NCBI GenBank assembly: GCA_017601265.1
Contig: JAFNJA010000045.1
Span: 2,955 to 14,390 of the forward strand
Direction: 5' to 3'
Source: Candidatus Brockarchaeota archaeon
Lineage (GTDB): Archaea; Thermoproteota; EX4484-205; DTQO01
DNA: 11,436 bases
Shown here: positions 1-6,100 of the stretch, in pieces
Position numbering within the stretch: position 1 is the first letter of the stretch
Layout of the letters: each line of letters starts with the position of its first letter
Notes under the pieces: generated by a model
Told to the model about the DNA's origin: nothing
Databases searched by the model: none
What the model saw: the letters and a program-made list of their open reading frames with translations, nothing else
Made by a program: the position numbers and the translations under genes

Positions 1-1974
1 AAGGCAGCTAACATTTCGCTTTACCACGAGGTGGGAGGGAAGCCGTACCTCATCAACCTGCACGACACTCCGGGCCACATCGACTTCACGGGCAACGTGA
101 CTAGGTCGCTCAGGGCGATCGACGGCGCGGTGGTGGTGGTCGACGCGGTTGAAGGCGTCATGATCCAGACGGAGACCGTGACCAGGCAAGCCCTCGACGA
201 AAGGGTCAGGCCCATGCTCTTCATCAACAAGATCGACAGGCTGATCAAGGAGCTGCGCTTGTCTTCGGACCAGATCCTGAAAACCCTGACGAACATAATT
301 AGAGACTTCAACCACTTGGTCGAGCTTTATTGCGAACCGGAATTCCGGGAAGGATGGAGGGTCAATCCCCTCGCAGGAACGGTCGTGTTCGGTTGCGCGA
401 AGGACCGTTGGGCTTTCACCTACGACATAATGAACAAGAAAGGCTTGAAGTTTTCCGACATCGTTTCCACTTACGAAAAGGGCGCGGAGAAGAACCTGGC
501 CAGCCTGATACCGCTGCACGAAGCCGTTTTGGGCATGGTGATAACGAACGTGCCCCCTCCCCACGAGGCCCAGAAGTACAGGATCCCCAAGATCTGGAGG
601 GGCGACTTGGACAGCGACATCGGCAAGGCGTTGCTGGGCTGCGACGAGAAAGGACCGGCGGTCATGGCGACGACGCACATACGCGTCGATCCGTCGGCCG
701 GCATCGTCGCGACGGGCAGGCTGTTCAGCGGCACCATAACGGAGGGCGACGAGGTCTTTTTGGTCAACTCCAAGAGGAGCGGGAGGGTTCAGCAAGTTGG
801 GTTGTACATGGGGCCTTTCCGTGAAGTCGTGGGTTCCTTGCCAGCCGGTAACATCCCGGCCCTCCTCGGATTGGGGGAGGTCCGTTCAGGCGAAACGATC
901 GCTTCCATCAAGGACCTGATCCCGTTCGAGACCGTCCGTTACGTCTCGGAAACCGTCATGACTTTGGCGATCGAGCCGAAACACCCGAAGGACCTGCCGA
1001 AGCTTGTGGACGTGATGAGGAGGCTGAGCATCGAGGATCCGAACATAAGGACGAAGATCGACGAGAAGACCGGGGAGTTCCTGATATCGGGCATGGGCCA
1101 GCTCCACCTGGAGATCGCGACCACCCTGATAAGGAAGGAAGGTTTGGACATCGTCACGTCTGAGCCGATCATCGTCTACAGGGAAAGCGTGCGCGGCAGG
1201 GCTGGACCCGTCGTCGCCCGCAGCCCCAACGGGCACAACAAGATCTCCGTCAGCGTGGAGCCTCTGGAAGGGGAGGAGATGAAGCTGCTCATGAACGGCG
1301 ACTTGACCGAGATGATGGACAGGAAACTCCAAGCTCAGCTGCTCAGGAACGCGGGGTGGGAAACGGAGGAGGCCAGAGGGGTATGGAGCATCACGGACAG
1401 CTTCAGCATCCTGGTCGACGTGACGAAAGGAGTCCAGAGGCTGGAGGAAGTCGGAGGGTCGATCAGGATCGGGTTCATAGACTCAATGGCGGAAGGCGTC
1501 CTGGCGAGGGAGCCGGTGAGGGGGGTGAAGGTCAAGCTTGAGGACGCGAGCATACACGAGGATCCGGCCCACCACGGCCCGGCGCAGATAATCCCGGGGA
1601 TGAGGAGAGCCATATACGCCGCAACGCTGCTCGCGACGCCGGTCCTGCTGGAACCGATCCTGAGGCTGGACGTCAGGGTTCCGTCGGACCTCGTCGGCAC
1701 GATCACGAGGATCGTTTCGCAGCTCAGGGGCAAGGTTTTGGACATCCAGCAGAAAGAGCACCTTACTTACGTCGTCGGCGAGGTTCCAGCCGCCGAGACG
1801 TTCAACCTTGCCGAGATAATGAGGAGCTCGACGAGCGGCAGGGCGTTCTGGGACACCTCCTTTTCCAAGTGGGAAGCCGTTCCGGCCTCCATAACGCCGA
1901 AGGTGATAGCGGACATAAGGAAGAGGAAAGGGCTGCCTAAAGAAGTCCCCAAAGTGGAGGACTTCTTGGACTAG
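1..1974 (+). CDS. fusA: Translation elongation factor 2 (aEF-2), 5'-truncated by the window edge
   Basis: GTPase that moves tRNAs and mRNA through the ribosome after each peptide bond; cytoplasmic. The frame is open from base 1, so the N-terminus with the P-loop lies outside. An aEF-2 is usually about 730 residues and 657 codons are visible. In window codons: end of the effector region (KAANIS, 1-6), G3 motif DTPGH at 22-26 with the catalytic His, and G4 motif NKID at 76-79. Domain II and the later domains follow in normal order. The domain IV tip reads IHEDPAHHGPAQ; by comparison with yeast H699 in DAIHRGGGQ, the first His of the HH pair (bases 1570-1572) is the diphthamide site. The residue after it is His where yeast has Arg, and the residue before DTPGH is His where Ile is usual. 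The stop at 1974 is 13 bases from the convergent gene's stop. A GTG at base 31 is internal and not the true start. Confidence 0.97.
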   Translation, partial: KAANISLYHEVGGKPYLINLHDTPGHIDFTGNVTRSLRAIDGAVVVVDAVEGVMIQTETVTRQALDERVRPMLFINKIDRLIKELRLSSDQILKTLTNIIRDFNHLVELYCEPEFREGWRVNPLAGTVVFGCAKDRWAFTYDIMNKKGLKFSDIVSTYEKGAEKNLASLIPLHEAVLGMVITNVPPPHEAQKYRIPKIWRGDLDSDIGKALLGCDEKGPAVMATTHIRVDPSAGIVATGRLFSGTITEGDEVFLVNSKRSGRVQQVGLYMGPFREVVGSLPAGNIPALLGLGEVRSGETIASIKDLIPFETVRYVSETVMTLAIEPKHPKDLPKLVDVMRRLSIEDPNIRTKIDEKTGEFLISGMGQLHLEIATTLIRKEGLDIVTSEPIIVYRESVRGRAGPVVARSPNGHNKISVSVEPLEGEEMKLLMNGDLTEMMDRKLQAQLLRNAGWETEEARGVWSITDSFSILVDVTKGVQRLEEVGGSIRIGFIDSMAEGVLAREPVRGVKVKLEDASIHEDPAHHGPAQIIPGMRRAIYAATLLATPVLLEPILRLDVRVPSDLVGTITRIVSQLRGKVLDIQQKEHLTYVVGEVPAAETFNLAEIMRSSTSGRAFWDTSFSKWEAVPASITPKVIADIRKRKGLPKEVPKVEDFLD

Positions 1975-1987
1975 AAACGCCTGGTTT

Positions 1988-2353
1988 TTACGAACTTTCT
2001 CTTCCCACCGTTATCCTTTCCGGAGCCAGCTGCTCCGACTTGTCGGTGGCGATCTTGCTCCAATCGATCTGCTTTTTCACTATGTCCCTCAGAACGGATT
2101 TCAGGGCTTCCTGAGCTTCGTCCTTCCCCAGCTGGCTCGAGTTCCACGTCACGAAGGGGGGGTAGAACGAGGCTTCCTTGAACTTGGCCTTTGTCTCTAC
2201 CACGTCGAACTTGATGTAACCAAGTTCCCTCAAGTAACAGCTGTCGTTGGGGCACAGGATGTCTATCTCGTTCAGTTCCTTCTTGAGGAAGAGGAGCTTG
2301 AACTCCGACGCGTCCCCGATCCTCCTTCCGCACGGGCATTGCAGTTGTACCAT
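1988..2353 (-). CDS. Small conserved four-cysteine protein (zinc-ribbon-like), function unknown
   Basis: 121 residues. I cannot assign a function. The protein begins MVQLQCPCG and has Cys at 6, 8, 34 and 39 (CPC and CPNDSC). This spacing would suit one zinc site made of two short knuckles. The middle is rich in aromatic and hydrophobic residues (SFYPPFVTW near 75-83), and the C-terminal third looks helical with a QIDW segment. From memory, similar proteins occur in Thaumarchaeota and relatives; this is not checked. I chose the ATG at 2353 because a TATA-like element and an AAGGT ribosome site lie just upstream of it. The frame stays open upstream to 2446, but those 31 residues are Lys/Arg/Gly-rich and would overlap the promoter. 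The gene is divergent from the thermosome gene (165-base gap) and convergent with EF-2. Confidence 0.75.
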   Translation of the reverse strand: MVQLQCPCGRRIGDASEFKLLFLKKELNEIDILCPNDSCYLRELGYIKFDVVETKAKFKEASFYPPFVTWNSSQLGKDEAQEALKSVLRDIVKKQIDWSKIATDKSEQLAPERITVGRESS

Positions 2354-2390
2354 CTTCGATACCTTTTGAGCGACAAACCCCGCATGAAGG

Positions 2391-2396
2391 TTTAAC
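2391..2396 (-). promoter_or_regulatory. Candidate TATA element for the four-Cys protein gene
   Basis: Minus-strand GTTAAA lies about 40 bases before the ATG at 2353, with a purine-rich GGGAAAGA stretch just upstream that could act as a BRE. Transcription would start near 2368, giving a leader of about 15 bases containing AAGGT. Based on spacing and composition only. Confidence 0.35.
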
Positions 2397-2460
2397 TCTT
2401 TCCCTCGCGGCGCTCTTTCCTTCCCTCCAGAGGGGCTCGCAGCCACGCCCGCCGAAAGGA

Positions 2461-2476
2461 AGAAAACGTTTATCTA
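2461..2476 (+). promoter_or_regulatory. Candidate BRE/TATA promoter of the thermosome gene
   Basis: AGAAAACG (BRE-like, 2461-2468) followed by TTTATCTA (2469-2476). An archaeal start site about 25 bases downstream falls near 2496-2500, leaving a leader of about 20 bases before the ATG at 2519. This fits the strong ribosome site in that leader. Nothing here looks like a known heat-shock operator. Confidence 0.6.
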
Positions 2477-2503
2477 GTGAGCGGGCGAGCCGGCGATGTG
2501 AAA

Positions 2504-2510
2504 AGGAGGT
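2504..2510 (+). promoter_or_regulatory. Strong Shine-Dalgarno sequence that fixes the thermosome start
   Basis: AGGAGGT is a full match to the archaeal 16S 3' end complement. It sits 8 bases before the ATG at 2519 and so favours that start over the in-frame ATG at 2528. Confidence 0.85.
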
Positions 2511-2518
2511 TTTGAAGC

Positions 2519-4174
2519 ATGGCAACGATGCCGGTTTCAGCGTCTGGCACGCCCGTTTTGATACTGAAGGAAGGAAGCAGCAGGTCGAGGGGCAGGGACG
2601 CCCAGAGGAACAACATCATGGCCGCGAAGGCGGTCGCGGAGGTCATCAAGAGCTCTTTAGGCCCCAGGGGGATGGACAAGATGCTCGTCGACTCCCTGGG
2701 CGACATAGTGATAACGAACGACGGAGCGACGATACTGAAGGAGATGGAGGTCGAGCACCCGGCCGCGAAGATGATGGTCGAGGTAGCCAAGACTACCGAC
2801 ACCGAGGTCGGGGACGGGACGACTTCCGCCGCCGTCTTGGCCGGGGAGCTGCTCAAGAAGGCGGAGGACTTGCTTGACAGCGACATCCACCCGAGCATCA
2901 TAGTGGAAGGTTACGAGGCGGCCGCAAGCAAGGCGCTCGAATACGTGAAGGAAATAGCCATTCCGGTCAACCCCGAGGACAGGGAGACGTTGAAAAAAGT
3001 CGCCATCACGACGCTCTCGAGCAAGATCGTGAGGGACAACAGCGAGATGCTGGCGGATCTGACGGTCGACGCGATACTGGGCGTCTCGAGAAAGGACGAG
3101 GACGGGTCCTTCAAAGTTTCGTTGGACGACGTAAAGGTCGAGAAGAAGGCGGGCGGATCGACGGAGGACACCAAGCTAGTCAAGGGCATCGTGCTTGACA
3201 AGGAGATCGTCCACTCGGGCATGCCGAAGAGGGTCAGGAACGCGAAGATAGCCCTTCTGAGCTGCCCGTTGGAGATCGAAAAGACCGAGTTTGACGCGAA
3301 GATCAACATAGACAGGCCCGAGCAGATCAAAGAGTTCATGGACGAGGAGCAGAGGATGCTGAAGGACATGGTGGAGCGCATATCGTCCGCCGGGGCGAAC
3401 GTTGTAGTGTGCCAGAAGGGGATAGACGACCTCGCCCAGCACTACTTGGCGAAAAACGGAATAATAGCGGTCAGGAGGGCCAAGGAATCGGACATGGAGA
3501 AGGCCTCGAAGGCGACCGGAGCCAGGATCGTGAGCAGGCTTAACGACATAACCCCCGCCGACCTCGGCGAAGCCGGCTTGGTCGAGGAGAGGAAGGTCGG
3601 GGAGGACAAGTGGGTGTTCATAGAGGACTGCAAGAACCCGAAGTCGGTGACCATACTGATAAGGGGCGGGACCGAGAAGTTCGTCGACGAGGCTGAGAGG
3701 GCGGTGCACGACGCCCTGATGGTGGTCAAGGACGTCGTTACCTACCCGTACATCGTGGCCGGGGGAGGAGCCCCCGAGGTGGAGGTCGCCCTGAGGTTGA
3801 ACAAGTACGCCGAGAAGGTCTCCGGGAAGCAGCAGCTGGCAATTAAGAAGTTCGCGGAAGCCGAAGAGGTCATCGCCTCTGCCCTAGCCGAAAACACGGG
3901 CCTGGACCCCATAGACATCATGACGGAGCTCAGGCACAAGCACGAAGCCGGGGAAATATGGGCGGGAGTGGACGTGTACAACAGGAAGACCTCCGACATG
4001 TATGCTTTGAACGTGTTGGAACCCCTCTCGGTCAAGGAGCAGATAATCAAGTCAGCCAGCGCGGCAGCCAGCTCGATACTCAGGATAGACGACATGATAG
4101 CGGCGGGCAAGCTCAAAGAACCGTCAAAGCCGCCGAAGCCTCCGAGCGGTGAAGAAAGTTCGGAGTTCGACTAA
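2519..4174 (+). CDS. ths: Thermosome subunit (group II chaperonin)
   Basis: ATP-driven folding chaperone that assembles into a double-ring complex with a built-in lid; cytoplasmic. The 551 residues match the usual 540-560. Equatorial domain motifs are in order: LGPRGMDKML (47-56), NDGATIL (67-73) and the nucleotide-binding GDGTTS (98-103). The central apical region contains the helical-protrusion area with NIDRPEQIKEFMDEE. The C-terminal equatorial half has VAGGGAPEVEV and GLDPIDIMTELRHKH. The tail is KPPKPPSGEE-like and acidic at the end, instead of the Gly-Met repeats common in thermosomes. The start is set by AGGAGGT at 8-base spacing. The gene is preceded by its own promoter and is probably monocistronic. 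Only one subunit gene is visible; other subunits may lie elsewhere. Confidence 0.98.
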   Translation: MATMPVSASGTPVLILKEGSSRSRGRDAQRNNIMAAKAVAEVIKSSLGPRGMDKMLVDSLGDIVITNDGATILKEMEVEHPAAKMMVEVAKTTDTEVGDGTTSAAVLAGELLKKAEDLLDSDIHPSIIVEGYEAAASKALEYVKEIAIPVNPEDRETLKKVAITTLSSKIVRDNSEMLADLTVDAILGVSRKDEDGSFKVSLDDVKVEKKAGGSTEDTKLVKGIVLDKEIVHSGMPKRVRNAKIALLSCPLEIEKTEFDAKINIDRPEQIKEFMDEEQRMLKDMVERISSAGANVVVCQKGIDDLAQHYLAKNGIIAVRRAKESDMEKASKATGARIVSRLNDITPADLGEAGLVEERKVGEDKWVFIEDCKNPKSVTILIRGGTEKFVDEAERAVHDALMVVKDVVTYPYIVAGGGAPEVEVALRLNKYAEKVSGKQQLAIKKFAEAEEVIASALAENTGLDPIDIMTELRHKHEAGEIWAGVDVYNRKTSDMYALNVLEPLSVKEQIIKSASAAASSILRIDDMIAAGKLKEPSKPPKPPSGEESSEFD

Positions 4175-4225
4175 AGTAGCAGCGAAGCAGGTCGGTCAAG
4201 TCCCGAAATAGAAGGAACAGACGCG

Positions 4226-4273
4226 GGTGGTTTGCCTCCCTCCGTTCCGCGGTACAAACCCCAAAAGGGAGGG
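4226..4273 (+). promoter_or_regulatory. Possible SD-masking structure (interleaved helices) in the queT leader
   Basis: Two helices are readable. Helix A pairs GGTTTG (4229-4234) with CAAACC (4255-4260), and can add GG/CC (4226-4227 with 4261-4262) across one bulged T. Helix B pairs CCTCCCT (4235-4241) with AGGGAGG (4266-4272), which contains the GGAGG ribosome site (4268-4272). The order A-B-A'-B' makes them an H-type pseudoknot if both form, or alternative folds if they exclude each other. There are no spare bases between the first strands of A and B, so a full pseudoknot would probably lose an end pair. Bacterial queT genes are often controlled by preQ1 riboswitches, which are SD-masking pseudoknots. 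I see no clear match to a known preQ1 class here, so the regulatory role is inferred. Confidence 0.35.
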
Positions 4274-4286
4274 TAAATGATGGACA

Positions 4287-4743
4287 TTGAAAGGACGTAA
4301 GGGAAGTTCGAGGACGCGGGATCTAGTACTAACCTCGATCGTGGCTGCGACGTACGGGGCGGGAACGATCGCCATCTCGCCCATAAGTTACGGGCCGGTC
4401 CAGGCAAGGCTGACGGACGCTCTGATTCCAACGAGCTACAACAAGAAGGTCGGGAAAGCGGCCGTAATAGGCACTGCCTTGGGCTGCATAATAGCTAACG
4501 TAGTATCCCCGTACGGATTGCCGGACGTGGTCATAGGCACCTTGGCAAACTTGCTGGCTAGCGGCTGTTCGTACGCGTGCAGGAAGACGTTGGGCATAAA
4601 AGGCAAGCTCCTCGCGTCTGCTGTCGTGCGTGTACGGTGCTCCGCCCCTTTTGACGATCGCGACGGTAACCGCTGGGGAGTTAATCAGCTGCGTCGGGCT
4701 GGGGGTTCCCCTTTTGGAGGCCTTGGAGAGAGTTCTTAAATAA
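4287..4743 (+). pseudogene. queT: QueT-family (COG4708/DUF988) transporter S component with a broken reading frame
   Basis: QueT proteins are the membrane substrate-binding part of ECF transporters, thought to take up queuosine-type 7-deazaguanine precursors. In this frame, conserved segments SYGPVQARLTDAL (33-45) and GCIIANVVSPYG (66-77), then VVIGTLANLLA, are clear up to about residue 114 (LLASAVV). The frame then turns into polar sequence and stops at 4737-4739. The expected C-terminus continues one frame over from about 4630: VYGAPPLLT, then GELISCVGLGVPLLEAL, ending at TAA 4741-4743. From memory of bacterial homologues, 13-20 residues of membrane helix are also missing at the junction, which suggests an out-of-frame deletion. 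The start is uncertain: TTG 4287 is in frame, but the SD at 4268-4272 is better spaced to ATG 4280, which is in another frame and stops after six residues. Sequencing error is the alternative. Confidence 0.72.
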
Positions 4744-4781
4744 GATGAGGCGTGGTCATGGATCTAAAACTTGCCCACCAA

Positions 4782-4788
4782 TTTAAAA
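4782..4788 (+). promoter_or_regulatory. Candidate TATA element of the winged-helix gene
   Basis: TTTAAAA lies 37 bases before the ATG at 4825, so transcription would begin near 4808 with a leader of about 15 bases. It overlaps any translation from the upstream in-frame TTG at 4771 and therefore argues against that earlier start. Confidence 0.5.
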
Positions 4789-4824
4789 GGAACGTTGTGC
4801 AAGCGTAGGATCCTGACACTAACG

Positions 4825-5436
4825 ATGGGCTGCTTGATAAAGGCGAAGTATATCGACCCGAAAATCTGCATAAAAGTTCTCAACCACCGGCTTAGGCAGA
4901 GAATACTGCACAAGCTTGAGGTGGAAACCGTGGACGGGCCGGTAAGCAAGAAGGAACTGGCGAACGCCGTAGGCATCGGCTACTTGGAACTCGTCTACCA
5001 ACTCAACAAACAGCTCAAAGGTTTTTGGGAGGTGAAGGGGGAAAGGAAGAAACGGGGTGCCCGTGAAGAGTTCATAGCGCCGCCGACACTGAATGCGGTA
5101 TACGTCATGTTGGGCGAGGAGGCCACGGTCTACGTCCTCGATCCTTTGGCAAACATCTTTGGAAAGATGAGCGACGGGACCAGGTGCGACTTTTGCTCCG
5201 GCGCCCAAAAAGCCAAGTGCCTTGAGCGGATAAAGTCGGAGGAGTGCTTTACCTTCACGCCCGAGGAGAAGAGGAGGTTGGAGAGGCTCTTCGCGGCCAA
5301 CAAAAGGATTGGCGCTCCCACTCCGATGGATCGTATAATAGGCTGCGTCGCTCTAAGGAGCCTCGAAGGGGAGGGGTGCGCCGTAGAGGTCTGCGAGTCG
5401 GAGTGCCATTTCGTAAAGAAGGTTCGGAGGGGCTAA
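4825..5436 (+). CDS. Winged-helix (ArsR-like) protein with a cysteine-rich C-terminal half
   Basis: 203 residues from the ATG at 4825, chosen because the TATA element sits just upstream; the frame is open back to TTG 4771. Residues about 15-75 look like a winged helix-turn-helix: HRLRQRILHKL, then SKKELANAVGI as the likely turn and YLELVYQLNKQL as the likely recognition helix. A basic wing KGERKKRGAR (71-80) follows. A hydrophobic stretch VYVMLGEEATVYVLDPLANIFG lies at 92-113. The C-terminal half has eight Cys at 121, 124, 132, 141, 174, 185, 190 and 194, starting with CDFC, plus C3 and C15. That many Cys suggests an iron-sulfur or zinc site that could act as a redox or metal sensor; this is inference. 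No target is known. The gene follows queT by 81 bases and faces the thioredoxin-like gene. Confidence 0.72.
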   Translation: MGCLIKAKYIDPKICIKVLNHRLRQRILHKLEVETVDGPVSKKELANAVGIGYLELVYQLNKQLKGFWEVKGERKKRGAREEFIAPPTLNAVYVMLGEEATVYVLDPLANIFGKMSDGTRCDFCSGAQKAKCLERIKSEECFTFTPEEKRRLERLFAANKRIGAPTPMDRIIGCVALRSLEGEGCAVEVCESECHFVKKVRRG

Positions 5437-5461
5437 AGAACGGGCTTCTGGCGTCCTTGCC

Positions 5462-5484
5462 ATTTGACGCACGAGTTGTCAAAT
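5462..5484. terminator. Inverted repeat between convergent genes, possible two-way terminator
   Basis: ATTTGAC (5462-5468) and GTCAAAT (5478-5484) are perfect 7-base complements around a 9-base loop. The repeat sits between the stop of the winged-helix gene (5436) and the stop of the thioredoxin-like gene (5491), followed on the plus strand by a T-rich run near 5494. Archaeal termination usually relies on T-runs, so the hairpin may instead be a protein site or chance. Confidence 0.35.
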
Positions 5485-5490
5485 AAACCA

Positions 5491-5760
5491 TCACTTTTCT
5501 CTGCCAAGCGACAAAGCCTTCTCTACGAAGCTTTCAAGTTCAGCCTCATCCACAACATCGCCTGCCGCGACAAGCTTGTCATCGACAAATATCGACGGGA
5601 CGACGAGAACCTTGAGCTTCTTTGCCTCAGGGGACAGAACGTTAACGTGTTCCACCACGACGTCATGCTTCTTAGCCACCCTAGCGGCTATCTCCAAGAA
5701 ATTCAAGCATTTGGGGCAAGGCGGATCGGAACCGACAACTTTGATCGTGACCTTTTTCAA
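5491..5760 (-). CDS. Small thioredoxin/glutaredoxin-like protein (CPKC)
   Basis: 89 residues with the thioredoxin fold in compact form: an opening beta strand (KKVTIKVVG), active-site CPKC at 15-18, then a helix, a second strand (DVVVEHVNV), and the cis-proline loop VVPSIFVDD with Pro55. A typical small archaeal thiol-disulfide oxidoreductase: the first Cys attacks a disulfide and the second resolves it. It has no signal peptide, so it acts in the cytoplasm. Partners are unknown. The start is TTG at 5760, the only reasonable start in the frame; a TATA-like element about 35 bases upstream leaves a leader of about 10 bases. It is convergent with the Cys-rich winged-helix gene, which could suggest a redox link, but the two are not co-transcribed. 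Confidence 0.85.
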   Translation of the reverse strand: MKKVTIKVVGSDPPCPKCLNFLEIAARVAKKHDVVVEHVNVLSPEAKKLKVLVVPSIFVDDKLVAAGDVVDEAELESFVEKALSLGREK

Positions 5761-5793
5761 CGCTTCCCGGGTTGCAACGTATCCGAGGGTTAC

Positions 5794-5799
5794 TATATG
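5794..5799 (-). promoter_or_regulatory. Candidate TATA element of the thioredoxin-like gene
   Basis: Minus-strand CATATA lies about 35 bases before the TTG start at 5760. Predicted transcription start is near 5771, giving a very short leader, which would explain the lack of a good ribosome site. Confidence 0.45.
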
Positions 5800-5948
5800 T
5801 CCATTTTGCCTTGGCGCACTCCCCGGGTAGGGTTTTTCAAACGGCTGCCAGGGACGTCCGGAAGGGCTACAATCGGCGGTTTCCTGAGCCTATCCGGGCC
5901 ATTTTCAGCCCGATTTCGACGGGAAAGGCCCGGAAAGGTGAAGTTAAG
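5800..5948. other. Non-coding block with a strong GC hairpin between divergent promoters
   Basis: No credible protein is encoded on either strand. At 5893-5934 there is an 8-bp outer stem (TCCGGGCC 5893-5900 with GGCCCGGA 5927-5934) enclosing an inner CCCG/CGGG stem (5909-5912 with 5920-5923) with the loop ATTTCGA. If the two candidate promoters flanking it are right, this block is not part of either mRNA. It could be a small RNA of its own, an operator, or neutral sequence. I could not match it to tRNA, SRP RNA or RNase P RNA. Confidence 0.4.
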
Positions 5949-5955
5949 TTAATAT
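5949..5955 (+). promoter_or_regulatory. Candidate TATA element of ileS
   Basis: TTAATAT in the only AT-rich patch before ileS, preceded by the direct repeat AAGTT AAGTT (5941-5950). Transcription would begin near 5980, giving an unusually long leader of about 120 bases before the chosen start. Confidence 0.4.
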
Positions 5956-6027
5956 CCTCGCGTTAGGGCGCCAGGCGCGGATGAAGAATGAGGGATCGCG
6001 AAATCGGTCTTTGAAACGAGTTCGACC

Positions 6028-6060
6028 CGCGTGGTTCCCGTAAAGCGCCGGCCCACCGCG
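6028..6060 (+). other. Hairpin in the ileS leader
   Basis: CGCGTGG (6028-6034) can pair with CCACCGCG (6053-6060) with one bulged C, around an 18-base loop. It ends about 40 bases before the TTG start of ileS. A role in controlling the synthetase is possible but unsupported; T-box control, which acts on bacterial synthetase genes, is not evident here. Confidence 0.25.
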
Positions 6061-6100
6061 ATTCCCGGAATGTCATCCAAGCTTGAAGGCAGGTGGTGTT

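Noticed and set aside
2423..2434. Small CCCT/AGGG hairpin in the thermosome upstream region
   Set aside because: Only four base pairs; expected by chance in GC-rich sequence.
1971..2525. Overlapping minus-strand frame of 184 residues around the four-Cys gene
   Set aside because: It is low-complexity in Arg/Gly/Gln, runs across the divergent promoter and the thermosome ATG, and competes with the frame that carries conserved-looking Cys motifs.
4771..4824. Earlier TTG start for the winged-helix gene
   Set aside because: It would place the TTTAAAA promoter element inside the coding region; the ATG at 4825 fits the predicted transcript.
5845..5880. GTCCGGAAGGG resembling the helix 8 tetraloop region of SRP RNA
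   Set aside because: The 3' side lacks the AGCAGC symmetric-loop strand and the flanks do not pair as SRP RNA requires; the match is only the short GGAA loop.
5464..5952. Plus-strand frame of 162 residues across the thioredoxin-like gene and the spacer
   Set aside because: Mostly the antisense of the CPKC protein; no start signal and no recognisable domain.
6015..6035. GAGTTCGACCC resembling a tRNA T-arm (B box)
   Set aside because: The flanking bases do not form the T stem, and no acceptor, D arm or anticodon arm can be built around it.
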